Made by a program: the position numbers and the translations under genes
The notes under the pieces: generated by a model
What the model was told of the DNA's origin: nothing
The model's input: the letters and a program-made list of their open reading frames with translations, nothing else
The model's database searches: none
DNA from: Variovorax brevis
Lineage (GTDB): Bacteria; Pseudomonadota; Gammaproteobacteria; Burkholderiales; Burkholderiaceae_C
Reading direction: 5' to 3'
Length of the DNA: 64,000 nucleotides
Assembly (NCBI RefSeq): GCF_030317105.1
Contig: NZ_JASZYG010000005.1
Location: 434,001 to 498,000 of the forward strand
Shown here: in pieces, positions 8,297 to 16,150 of the stretch
Position numbering within the stretch: position 1 is the stretch's first letter
Layout: each line of letters opens with the position of its first letter

Positions 8297-9184
8297 TCAG
8301 TCGGGATCGCTGGCCGCGATCAGCCGGTCTGCATAGGCCTGCCACGCGCTTTGCCCATCGAGTCCGTCAAAGAGACCGGCTTGTGCCTGGCGGGCGACCC
8401 AGTCCTGCTTGTGGGCGATGGCCGTTGCCATGATGGGCTCGAAGCCTGCCTCCTTCACGGTGCGTGCCGCCTCGTGCATCTCCTCCGCGCGCCGCTTTCC
8501 ATGCTGCACCACGCGGCTGAAGAAGTAGGCGCCTTGCTTGTCCCAGTCGATCTGCGGAAAGGTCTCCTTCAAGGTCGGCAGCACGTGCGCCTCGACGCCG
8601 TAGCGGCGCGCGGTCGTGTAGCTCTCGATCACCAGCGCCTCCAGGCCCTTGATCATGATGCTGCGGCTCATCTTGATGGCCGAGGCCACGCCGAGTTGCT
8701 CGCTCACGGTGCGCGCGTCCATGCCCCATGCGTTGAGTTCGGCCGCGAGCGATTCGGCTTGCGCGCCGCCAAGCAGCATCGGCACGCGGATGCCGTAGGG
8801 CGGCACGGAGGTCATCACGCCCGCTTCGACATAGGCGACGCCGACGGCTTCCAGCGCCGCCGCGGCGCGCTGCTTGGTGCCGGGCGAGGCGGAGTTCAGG
8901 TCGAGAAAGCGGCTGCCCCTGCGTGCGTGGCGCGCGGCTTCATCGGCAACGGCGAAGGTGTTGGACGCGGTCACCGCCGAGATGAGCAAGTCGGCCCTGG
9001 TGCACAACTGTTGCATGCCATCGGCCGCCTGAACGCCTTCGGCCGCAGCAGCCGTCCGCGTGGCCTCCTGCGCAAACTTCAGGTCCCACGCCCACACTGC
9101 ATCGATGCCGGGCTTGCCAAGCAACCCGCGGCCGAAGATGCCGCCGACTTCGCCGTAGCCGATCAGGCCGAGTGTCAATCCCAT
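8297..9184 (-). CDS. NAD(P)-dependent oxidoreductase with DUF1932 C-terminal domain
   Basis: A 295-residue beta-hydroxyacid-dehydrogenase-like protein: the N-terminal Rossmann motif GLIGYGEVGGIFGRGL (5-20) is followed by a helical DUF1932 domain (from about residue 190) containing SAIKMSRSIMIKGLEALVIES. The start is at 9184 behind GAGGACACACATC. Family members reduce or oxidise small hydroxyacids; the exact substrate is unknown. It is the last gene of the gallate operon, 23 bases after ligI, so it may handle a side product of ring cleavage or of an O-methylated precursor. It is not related to the MocA-type dehydrogenase LigC that feeds 2-pyrone-4,6-dicarboxylate to LigI in other bacteria; no LigC homologue is visible in the window. 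Confidence 0.8.
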   Translation of the reverse strand: MGLTLGLIGYGEVGGIFGRGLLGKPGIDAVWAWDLKFAQEATRTAAAAEGVQAADGMQQLCTRADLLISAVTASNTFAVADEAARHARRGSRFLDLNSASPGTKQRAAAALEAVGVAYVEAGVMTSVPPYGIRVPMLLGGAQAESLAAELNAWGMDARTVSEQLGVASAIKMSRSIMIKGLEALVIESYTTARRYGVEAHVLPTLKETFPQIDWDKQGAYFFSRVVQHGKRRAEEMHEAARTVKEAGFEPIMATAIAHKQDWVARQAQAGLFDGLDGQSAWQAYADRLIAASDPD

Positions 9185-9207
9185 GATGTGTGTCCTCGTT
9201 GAAGGCT

Positions 9208-10122
9208 TCAATCTTCGGGCCAGTACAGGCGCATTGGATTGTCGACCAGGAGCTTCTTCTGCAATTCGGCCGTGGGCGCGATCTGCGGAATGAAGTCCAC
9301 CAGCAGGCCGTCGTCCGGCATGTGGTGCTTGAGGTTCGGATGCGGCCAGTCGGTTCCCCACAGCACGCGGTCCGGGAACCGTTCGATGATGCGGCGCGCG
9401 AAGGGCACCACGTCGCGATAGGGCGCCTGCTCGCCATCCAGCGCGGGTGGGCCGCTGACCGACAGCCGCTCGGGGCAGCTCACCTTGCTCCAGACGTTCT
9501 CGTGCTCGCGCATGAAGCGGATGAACAGTTCGAACTCCGGCCCGTCGACCGGCTGCGATACGTCGGGCCGGCCCATGTGGTCGACCACCACCGTGGTCGG
9601 CAAGCGCGTGAAGAAGTCCCAAAGTTCCGGCAGGTCCACCGCCTCGAAATAGATCACCACGTGCCAGCCCAGCCTGGCGATGCGGCCGGCGATCTCCATC
9701 AGTTCGTCCCTGGGCGTGAAGTCGACCAGGCGCTTGACGAAGTTGAAGCGCACGCCGCGCACGCCGGCTGCGTGCAGGGCGTGCAGCGCTTCATCGCTCA
9801 CGTCGCGCTTCACCGTCGCGATGCCCCGGGCGCGGCCGTTGGAGGCCAGCAGTGCGTCGACCAGCGCGCGGTTGTCCGCGCCGTGGCAGGTGGCCTGGAC
9901 GATCACGTTTCTCTCGAAGCCCAAGTGGTCACGCAGCGCGAACAACTGCTCCTTCGAGGCATCGCAAGGCGTGTACTTGCGCTCGGGTGCAAACGGAAAA
10001 ATGTCGCCCGGCCCGAACACGTGGCAGTGGGCGTCGACGCTGCCCGGCGGCACCTGAAAGCGTGGCGTCGACGGGTTGGCGTACCAATCGAGCCAGCCGG
10101 GCGTCTTGGTGAAAGCGTTCAT
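9208..10122 (-). CDS. ligI: 2-pyrone-4,6-dicarboxylate lactonase
   Basis: A 304-residue amidohydrolase-superfamily lactonase closely resembling LigI of Sphingobium: VDAHCHVFGP, KYTPCDAS, LFALRDHLGFERNVIVQATCHG, GIRFNF-type segment, VVDHMGRPDVSQP, WGTDWPHPN and the C-terminal NPMRLYWPED are all LigI signatures. It hydrolyses 2-pyrone-4,6-dicarboxylate to 4-oxalomesaconate / 4-carboxy-2-hydroxymuconate, an entry point into the gallate and protocatechuate 4,5-cleavage pathways. The start ATG at 10122 overlaps the stop of the preceding binding-protein-like gene by four bases (ATGA). In this operon it would rescue pyrone formed when gallate or 3-O-methylgallate ring-opening products cyclise. Confidence 0.92.
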   Translation of the reverse strand: MNAFTKTPGWLDWYANPSTPRFQVPPGSVDAHCHVFGPGDIFPFAPERKYTPCDASKEQLFALRDHLGFERNVIVQATCHGADNRALVDALLASNGRARGIATVKRDVSDEALHALHAAGVRGVRFNFVKRLVDFTPRDELMEIAGRIARLGWHVVIYFEAVDLPELWDFFTRLPTTVVVDHMGRPDVSQPVDGPEFELFIRFMREHENVWSKVSCPERLSVSGPPALDGEQAPYRDVVPFARRIIERFPDRVLWGTDWPHPNLKHHMPDDGLLVDFIPQIAPTAELQKKLLVDNPMRLYWPED

Positions 10123-10811
10123 GGCGCAGGCTCCATGCCGTGGCGGCGCTTGGCTTCGACCGCTTCCGGAGAAATCAAATAGTCGAGCAGCGCACGCACG
10201 GCGGGGCTCGCATTGGCGCCACCACACGGTGCGGCCGAGAACACCGTGGTGATCTGAACCGCGTCAGGCAAGGGACCGAGCAGGTCGATGCCTTCCACGT
10301 GCAGCAACTCGCTCATCTGCTGGAAGCCCAGCGCCACATCGCCGCGCGCTACCAGCGAGCCCACCGGCACGCCGGGAGGTGCCTGCACCAGCCGGTCCCC
10401 GATGTCGCCCGCAATGCCCCAGCGCGTGAACAGTGCGATAAGCGCAATGCCGCTCGGGCCAGTCGAATACCCGATGCGCCCGGCATCCCGCACCGCCTGG
10501 CGCAACGCGTCTTCCGTGCTGATGTCGGGTCGTGCCGCGCCTGCGCGCACCGCCACGCCGACACCCGAGCGGACCACGTCGATCTTGTTGGCAGCGTCGA
10601 CATGCCCGGCCCCTACCAGCTTGTCGATCGCGTCGGAGGCCAGCGCCACGATGTCGAAAGGCTCGCCCGCGGCAACGCGACGTGCAGCCTCGACCCCGCC
10701 GACGGATTCGAGCGCAATGGCCACGCCGGTGCGCTCCGAATGGGCCAACGTCAGGTCCTCCAGGAGTCCCCGCGTGGCCATGGACGAAATGATGCGGATG
10801 GGATGGTTCAT
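10119..10811 (-). CDS. Periplasmic-binding-protein-fold protein without signal peptide (ModA-like)
   Basis: A 230-residue protein resembling molybdate-type substrate-binding proteins: IRIISSMATRGLLEDL at the N-terminus, GEPFDIVALASDAIDKL, RIGYSTGPSG and a C-terminal LLDYLISPEAVEAKRRHGMEP. Unlike true ModA it has no signal peptide and no lipobox, so it should be cytoplasmic. It is translationally coupled on both sides (ATGA overlaps with the Bug gene before it and ligI after it) inside the gallate operon, with no ABC permease or ATPase nearby. Possible roles are a ligand-sensing or ligand-sequestering protein, or an enzyme that recruited this fold. The pathway's expected tautomerase (GalD/LigU) is not seen in the operon. 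Function is not established. Confidence 0.75.
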   Translation of the reverse strand: MNHPIRIISSMATRGLLEDLTLAHSERTGVAIALESVGGVEAARRVAAGEPFDIVALASDAIDKLVGAGHVDAANKIDVVRSGVGVAVRAGAARPDISTEDALRQAVRDAGRIGYSTGPSGIALIALFTRWGIAGDIGDRLVQAPPGVPVGSLVARGDVALGFQQMSELLHVEGIDLLGPLPDAVQITTVFSAAPCGGANASPAVRALLDYLISPEAVEAKRRHGMEPAP

Positions 10812-11788
10812 TGGCGTGGAATTCCGGCTCGCGCGATGACGTCGCTCCAGCGTTTGATTTCGGTGTCGAGCAATGTCGCCAGTTGCTCCGGGCTGCTGGC
10901 GCGCGCCTGCACGTTCAGGTCGGCAAGTTGCTTCTTCACCGCGGCTGAATCGAGCACTTGCTGCGTCTCGCGGGCCAGGCGCGCGACGATGGCGGCGGGT
11001 GTCTTCGCAGGCGCGGCCAGGCCATTCCATGACGTCACGCTGAAGCCCTTGAGTCCGGCGCCCTCGGCAGCCGTGGGCAACTGAGGCAGCAATGGCGAAC
11101 GTGTGTCGCCCAGCACGGCCAGTGCACGCACGCTTTGTGCCTTGATCTGCGGCATGAGCGGCGAAAGGATCTCGACCGCCGCATCGATCTGTCCACCGCG
11201 CAGCGCGGTGATCACGGCCGGCGTCCCGTTGAATGGCACGACCTGCACATCGACCTTGGCCGCCTGCTTGAGCAGTTCCGCCGAGAGGTTCTGGGTGCTG
11301 CCGACGTTGACGGTGCCGATGTTCAGCTTGCCCGGCTGCTGTCTCGCGGCGTCGAGCAACTGTTGCAAGGTCTTGAATCGGGACGTCTCGGGCACGACGA
11401 GCGCCAGGTCGAACTGCCCGAGCAAGGAGATCGGCGCAAAGTCCTTGCGCGAATCGAAAGGCAGGCGCTTGAACAGCCCCTCGCTCACGGCCGTTCCGTT
11501 GCTGACCAGCAGCAGCGTGTAGCCGTCGGGCGCGGCCTTGGCCACCATGTCGCCGGCGACCACGCCACCGGCGCCCGGGCGGTTGTCCACCACCACGCTC
11601 TGGCCGAGCCGCTGCCCCAGCGCCTGGCCAACGGTGCGCGCCGTGAGGTCCGCCACGCCACCGGCGCCGAAGGGCACGACGAGGCGGATTGGCTTGTCCG
11701 GGTAGTCCGCGGAGAAGGCACGGGTCGGCAGTCCGGCCAAGGCAGCGAACGCTGCTGCGGCGCCTGCCAGAAATGGACGTCGTTTCAT
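10808..11788 (-). CDS. Bug-family tripartite tricarboxylate transporter substrate-binding protein
   Basis: A 326-residue periplasmic TctC/Bug protein. An N-terminal signal (MKRRPFLAGAAAAFAALAGLPTRAFS) precedes the family opening YPDKPIRLVVPFGAGGVADLTAR; VDNRPGAGG, APDGYTLLL, LPFDSRKDFAPIS and GKLNIGT are the usual blocks. The start at 11788 overlaps the stop of galA by four bases. It lies between the ring-cleavage gene and the ModA-like gene, without TctA or TctB nearby, as is common for Bug proteins, which may share membrane partners encoded elsewhere or act as sensors. The likely ligand is an aromatic or tricarboxylic compound of the gallate pathway, by context only. Confidence 0.9.
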   Translation of the reverse strand: MKRRPFLAGAAAAFAALAGLPTRAFSADYPDKPIRLVVPFGAGGVADLTARTVGQALGQRLGQSVVVDNRPGAGGVVAGDMVAKAAPDGYTLLLVSNGTAVSEGLFKRLPFDSRKDFAPISLLGQFDLALVVPETSRFKTLQQLLDAARQQPGKLNIGTVNVGSTQNLSAELLKQAAKVDVQVVPFNGTPAVITALRGGQIDAAVEILSPLMPQIKAQSVRALAVLGDTRSPLLPQLPTAAEGAGLKGFSVTSWNGLAAPAKTPAAIVARLARETQQVLDSAAVKKQLADLNVQARASSPEQLATLLDTEIKRWSDVIARAGIPRQ

Positions 11789-13071
11789 GCCTTGTCCCAT
11801 GCCTGCGCCTTCGCGTCCTTGCCCGCCACCGAATACAGCGCGCCGGGTGCGTTGCGCGTTTGCTGGAAAGCCTCGAGCGTCTCCCCGCGCATCGCGGCGT
11901 AGATGTGCAGGTTCGACACGCCAACCACCGCGCCGAGTTTCTCCAGCATGAAGAAGATCACGCCGTAGTGGATCAGTCCGCGCCAGTCGCAGTGACGCAC
12001 CAGGTCGCGCTCCTTCGGCGTGAGCCCTGCGGCTTCGAACGCTGCCTCTTCGTCTTCCTGGAAACGCGCCCGATGGTCCGGCTGCGTCATGCCATGCAGG
12101 AACTTGTTGAGCCGGTACGCGCGCACGCTGGATTCGAGGCTGAACGGGTAGGTGCCATTCAACGACTCGATGCCCGCGAGTTGCTCGTTCATGTGCCGCT
12201 GGTGGCGCTGCACTTCACCCGCGATCGGCGCACTCGCCAGGTTCTCGTAGACGGCCGTCGCGATGCCCGTCATCGACGGCAGGTAGTAGCTCTGGTGCAG
12301 CTTGCGAATGTTCGACGACAGCGCACCGCGCATCACCAGCCACATGATGACCTCCGCACCCTCGAGGCCGCCCAGCGTCGCGAGTTCGGCCTGCGTCATC
12401 TCCGTGAGGCGCACCGGGTCGTTCTCGATCAAATCGAGGAACTGTTCGTCCCACGCCGTGTTGTTGAAGCCCGCGCGCTCGCCATGCACCTGGTGCGAGA
12501 GACCGCCCGTTGCGACGATGGCGACCCTCAGGTCTTCGGGATAGCTTTCGATGGCACGGCGCAGCGCCTGCCCCAGCTTGTAGCAACGCCGCGCCGACGG
12601 CACCGGCGACTGCAACACGCCGACCTGCAGCGGAATCACCGGCATCGGCCATTGCGGCTCGTGCGGGCACAGCAGCGACAGCGGCGAGAACACGCCGTGG
12701 TCCAGCGCGCGGTCCTGGAAGAAGGACATGTCGAACTCGTCCGCCACCAGCGAGCGGCCGATGTGCCGCGCCAGCGCGGGATGACCCGCCACGGAAGGCA
12801 AGTCCCGCGCGCCACCGCCTTCGTCCGCCACCGCATGGCTCTCGCCAACGCCCAGCGAGAAGGCCGAATAGTGATCGAAGAAGAAGGACGTGACGTGGTC
12901 GTTGTAGATGAAGAACAGCACGTCCGGCTTCTGCTCGGCGAGCCACTTCTGCACGGGATCGAAGGCCTCGAAGATGGGCGCCCAGACCGGATCGTCCTGT
13001 TTGTTCTTGTCGTAGGCAAAGCCGATGGTGGGCGTGTGGGAGCAGGCGACGGCGCCGATGATGCGAGCCAT
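11785..13071 (-). CDS. galA: Gallate dioxygenase
   Basis: A 428-residue extradiol dioxygenase of the LigB superfamily with a fused LigA-like C-terminal helical domain, the architecture and length of gallate dioxygenases (GalA of Pseudomonas, DesB of Sphingobium, about 420 residues). Fe(II) ligands fit His12 (ACSHTP), His59 (YNDHV) and Glu237 (GLEGAE); the acid-base His193 sits in GGLSHQVHG and His125 in LDHG. It cleaves gallate between C4 and C5 to 4-oxalomesaconate using O2 in the cytoplasm. The start at 13071 follows AGGAGATAAAACC. Its neighbours galC, ligJ and ligI supply the rest of the pathway, which supports gallate rather than protocatechuate as substrate, since LigAB is normally two separate chains. 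Confidence 0.92.
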   Translation of the reverse strand: MARIIGAVACSHTPTIGFAYDKNKQDDPVWAPIFEAFDPVQKWLAEQKPDVLFFIYNDHVTSFFFDHYSAFSLGVGESHAVADEGGGARDLPSVAGHPALARHIGRSLVADEFDMSFFQDRALDHGVFSPLSLLCPHEPQWPMPVIPLQVGVLQSPVPSARRCYKLGQALRRAIESYPEDLRVAIVATGGLSHQVHGERAGFNNTAWDEQFLDLIENDPVRLTEMTQAELATLGGLEGAEVIMWLVMRGALSSNIRKLHQSYYLPSMTGIATAVYENLASAPIAGEVQRHQRHMNEQLAGIESLNGTYPFSLESSVRAYRLNKFLHGMTQPDHRARFQEDEEAAFEAAGLTPKERDLVRHCDWRGLIHYGVIFFMLEKLGAVVGVSNLHIYAAMRGETLEAFQQTRNAPGALYSVAGKDAKAQAWDKA

Positions 13072-13092
13072 GGTTTTATCTCCTGTGCGCGC

Positions 13093-14073
13093 TCAGTCGA
13101 GCGAGACCTTGGCCTGCTTGATGACGGCTTCGGTGCGCTGCGACTCGGTCTTCACGTACTGCGCGAACTTGTCGCGCGTCGTCGGAAAGGGCTCGTAGCC
13201 GAACGCTGCGAACTTGGCCTTGAAGTCGTTGTCGGCCAGGGCCTTCTCGACGTCGCGGCGGATCTTGTCGGTGACAGCGGGCGGCAGGCCGGTGGGTGCG
13301 GCGAGCGTCGTCCAGCCCGTGACTTCGAAGCCGGCAGGGCCGCCTGATTCCGCCACCGTGGGCACATCCGGGAACGCAGGATGCCGTGCAGGCGCGGCCA
13401 CCGCGAGGTACTTCAGCTTGCCCGCGCGCTGCATGGCACCAGCCGTGCCCAGCGTGCCGAGCGCAAACGAGAGTTCGTTGGTCGCCACGCCGGTGTAGAG
13501 CTGCGTCGTTTCCTTGTAGACCACGTGCGACATCGTCGTGCCCGTCGTCGATTCGAACAGCGCCGAGCCCAGGTGCACCGGGTTGCCGATGGACCATGAG
13601 CCGTAGTTCAGCTTGCCCGGATTGGCCTTGGCGTCCTTGATGATGTCGCCGACCGACTTGTACTTGCTCTCGGTCGAGACAGCGAAGAAGAAGTTGGTGC
13701 GGAACAGCGGATCGATCTGCTCGAAGTCCTTCACCGGGTCATAGGGCAACTTCTTGAACAGGTAGGGGTAGGCGATGAGGTGCACGTTGTCGAGCTGGAT
13801 GAGGTCGTGCCCATCCTTGGCGCCGCGCTTGAAGGCATCGATGGCGATGAAGCCGTTGCCGCCGGGGCGGTTCTCGACCGTCACCGGCTGGCCCCATGCG
13901 CGGCTGAGCTTGTCGGCCAGCAGGCGCACCACGCCTTCGGGGCCGCTGCCCACCGGAAAGGGCGTGATGATGCGCACGGGCTTGGTCGGGAAATCCTGCG
14001 CATGCGCGGGTGCTGCGGAAAGGGAGAAAGCCGCGGCGCTCACCGCCAGCAGGGTGTTGAGTGTCTTCTTCAT
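13093..14073 (-). CDS. Bug-family tripartite tricarboxylate transporter substrate-binding protein
   Basis: A 326-residue periplasmic TctC/Bug protein with a cleavable signal (MKKTLNTLLAVSAAAFSLSAAPAHA, cut after AHA) and the family blocks FPTKPVRIITPFPVGSGPEG, VENRPGGNGFIA, LPYDPVKDFEQID and GKLNYGS. It lies 18 bases after galC and 21 before galA, inside the gallate operon. It differs from its operon partner at 10808-11788 in the ligand-contacting loop (PVGSGPEGVV versus GAGGVADLTA), so the two may bind different compounds, for example gallate and a methylated or tricarboxylic relative. No TctA/TctB genes accompany it. Confidence 0.9.
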   Translation of the reverse strand: MKKTLNTLLAVSAAAFSLSAAPAHAQDFPTKPVRIITPFPVGSGPEGVVRLLADKLSRAWGQPVTVENRPGGNGFIAIDAFKRGAKDGHDLIQLDNVHLIAYPYLFKKLPYDPVKDFEQIDPLFRTNFFFAVSTESKYKSVGDIIKDAKANPGKLNYGSWSIGNPVHLGSALFESTTGTTMSHVVYKETTQLYTGVATNELSFALGTLGTAGAMQRAGKLKYLAVAAPARHPAFPDVPTVAESGGPAGFEVTGWTTLAAPTGLPPAVTDKIRRDVEKALADNDFKAKFAAFGYEPFPTTRDKFAQYVKTESQRTEAVIKQAKVSLD

Positions 14074-14091
14074 CTGGATTCCGTTCTTGAT

Positions 14092-14787
14092 TCAGTCGAT
14101 GTAGCGCAGCCCGGCCTTGGCCAGGGGTTCGCGCATGGCATACATGTCCAGGCCCAGTTCGCCTTTGGCGAATCGGGCACGCTTGCTGATCTCGTTGGCT
14201 TCGCGTGCCTCGGCGGCATCGGCGACCTTCTGCGCGAGCGATGCCGGCACGACGACCACGCCGTCGATGTCGGCCACCACCACGTCGCCCGGATGCACCA
14301 GCGCACCGGCGCACACCACGGGCACGTTGACCGAGCCGAGCGACGACTTGATGCAGCCCTTGGAGTGGATCGCGCGGCTGAACACAGGGAAGTTCATGGC
14401 CGTGAGGTCGTGCACGTCGCGCACACCACCGTCGATGACCAGGCCCGCGCAGCCGCGCGACTTGAAGGACGTCGCGAGCAGGTCGCCGAAGAAGCCGTCG
14501 GTGCTGTCTGCCGTGCAGGCCGCCACCACCACGTCACCGGGCTGGATCTGCTCGGCCGCGACGTGCAGCATCCAGTTGTCGCCGGGCTGCAGCAGCACGG
14601 TGACGACCGGGCCGCAAAAGCGCGCATCGGGGAAGATGGGGCGAATGCGAGGTGCCATCAGCCCGAGGCGACCGAGCGCCTCGTGCACCGTGGACACGCC
14701 AAAGCGCGACAGCTTCTCGACGGCACCCGGATCGGCACGCGTGATGTTGCGGTAGACGACGCCGAGTTCTTGAACGGTGTGGGTCAT
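14092..14787 (-). CDS. galC: 4-carboxy-4-hydroxy-2-oxoadipate aldolase / oxaloacetate decarboxylase
   Basis: A 231-residue class II pyruvate aldolase of the RraA-like fold (GalC/LigK/ProA). It splits 4-carboxy-4-hydroxy-2-oxoadipate into pyruvate and oxaloacetate and can decarboxylate oxaloacetate. Catalytic residues match family numbering exactly: Asp102 in FGDL and Arg123-Asp124 in VIDGGVRD. FGVSTVHEALGR near residues 29-40 is also typical. The gene begins 2 bases after ligJ and is followed by a Bug gene after 18 bases, so it is the second gene of the gallate operon and performs the last step of the pathway. Confidence is high because enzyme family, residues and context agree. Confidence 0.92.
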   Translation of the reverse strand: MTHTVQELGVVYRNITRADPGAVEKLSRFGVSTVHEALGRLGLMAPRIRPIFPDARFCGPVVTVLLQPGDNWMLHVAAEQIQPGDVVVAACTADSTDGFFGDLLATSFKSRGCAGLVIDGGVRDVHDLTAMNFPVFSRAIHSKGCIKSSLGSVNVPVVCAGALVHPGDVVVADIDGVVVVPASLAQKVADAAEAREANEISKRARFAKGELGLDMYAMREPLAKAGLRYID

Positions 14788-14789
14788 GG

Positions 14790-15818
14790 TCAGAGTCCTT
14801 TGGCTTGGAGGGCGCGGTCGAGGCGCGGGTACACGCGGCGTGCGTTGCCTTCGTAGATCTGGTGGCGCTGTGCGTCGTCGAGCATCGGCGTGGCGTCGAT
14901 GTAGCGGCGCGTGTCGTCATAGGGAAAGCCCGTCTCCGGGTCGATGCCGCGCACCGCGCCGATCATCTCGCTGGCGAAGAGGATGTTGTCGACCGGGATC
15001 ACCTTGGTCAGCAGGTCGATGCCCGGTTGGTGATAGACGCAGGTGTCGAAAAAGATGTTGTTGAGCAGGTGGTCTTTGAGCAGCGGCTTCTTCATCTCTT
15101 GCGCGAGCCCGCGGAATCGACCCCAGTGATAAGGCACCGCGCCGCCGCCATGCGGGATCACGAAGCGCAGCTGCGGAAAGTCCTTGAACAGGTCCGAGGT
15201 CAGGCACTGCATGAAGGCGGTGGTGTCGGCGTTGAGGTAGTGCGCGCCGGTGGTGTGAAAGCAGGCGTTGCAACTGGTGCTGACATGCACCATCGCAGGA
15301 ATGTCGTGCTCCACCATCTTTTCGTAGATCGGGTACCAGTGGCGGTCCGACAGCGGCGGCGACGTCCAGTGTCCGCCCGAAGGATCGGGGTTCAGGTTGA
15401 TGCCGACGAAGCCGTAGTCCTTCACGCAGCGCTCCAGCTCCGGGATGCAGGTGCGTGGATCGACGCCCGGCGATTGCGGCAGCATCGCGGCGCCGATGAA
15501 GTGGTCTGGAAACAGTTGCGCCACGCGGTGGCACAGCTCGTTGCAGATCGCGGCCCAGGCGGCGCTGGTTTCGAAGTTGCCGATGTGGTGCGCCATGAAG
15601 CTGGCGCGCGGCGAGAAGATCGTCAGGTCGCTGCCGCGCTCGCGCATCTTCTGCAGCTGGTTGGTCTCGATGGATTCGCGCAGCTCGTCGTCGCTGATCT
15701 TCAGCGAGGAAGGCGAGGGCGGTTCCGCCGGGTTGCCGAGGCTTGCAATCTGGCGGTTGCGCCAATCTTCAAGGGCCTTGGGCGCCGTGGTGTAGTGGCC
15801 GTGGCAGTCGATGATCAT
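14790..15818 (-). CDS. ligJ: 4-oxalomesaconate hydratase
   Basis: A 342-residue amidohydrolase-superfamily hydratase of the LigJ type (341 residues in Sphingobium). It adds water to 4-oxalomesaconate to give 4-carboxy-4-hydroxy-2-oxoadipate. Zn-site residues are visible: MIIDCHGH (His6, His8), MVHVSTSC, FVIPHGGGAVPYHWGRFRG and the FASEM block near residue 284. The segment LSDRHWYPIYEKM and the GINLNPDPSGGHW motif are LigJ-like. It is the first gene of the eight-gene gallate operon; the promoter must lie in the 332 bases upstream, but no strong -35/-10 pair was found there. Confidence 0.92.
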   Translation of the reverse strand: MIIDCHGHYTTAPKALEDWRNRQIASLGNPAEPPSPSSLKISDDELRESIETNQLQKMRERGSDLTIFSPRASFMAHHIGNFETSAAWAAICNELCHRVAQLFPDHFIGAAMLPQSPGVDPRTCIPELERCVKDYGFVGINLNPDPSGGHWTSPPLSDRHWYPIYEKMVEHDIPAMVHVSTSCNACFHTTGAHYLNADTTAFMQCLTSDLFKDFPQLRFVIPHGGGAVPYHWGRFRGLAQEMKKPLLKDHLLNNIFFDTCVYHQPGIDLLTKVIPVDNILFASEMIGAVRGIDPETGFPYDDTRRYIDATPMLDDAQRHQIYEGNARRVYPRLDRALQAKGL

Positions 15819-16150
15819 GGTGGCGTTTGAAACGTGGGTGAATGGACTGGATCCGATGCACCGAGTGTGATTTCAAACGCCTGCGCGTGGGGTGAGTTCG
15901 GGTTGCGCTGGCCTCAGACTTTTTTATCGGGAGGGTTGTCGCGGGGTGTTTGCATCCGGTCGCCAAGTGACCGGAGGCGCGGCCGCCGCGAATGAACTCG
16001 ATCTCACCCGTGAGCCCGCAGAAGGATTCGTGCCACCCTTTAATGTGGGAGCGCGGTGCCCCACGCAGATCCACAACTTTGAGGATTCTGCAAGACGTGC
16101 GCCGTCCCCATACTGAGCGGCAGCTTCCCTTGCAACCTTGTGGAGATCTC
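15819..16150. other. Divergent intergenic region with an inverted repeat
   Basis: About 330 bases separate ligJ (minus) from the EEP-family gene (plus) and must hold both promoters. An inverted repeat TCCGGTC/GACCGGA lies at 15955-15961 and 15969-15975 with a 7-base loop, a possible operator. A run of T (15918-15926) is the only AT-rich patch. No regulator gene is adjacent and no clear sigma-70 hexamers were found. Confidence 0.4.
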
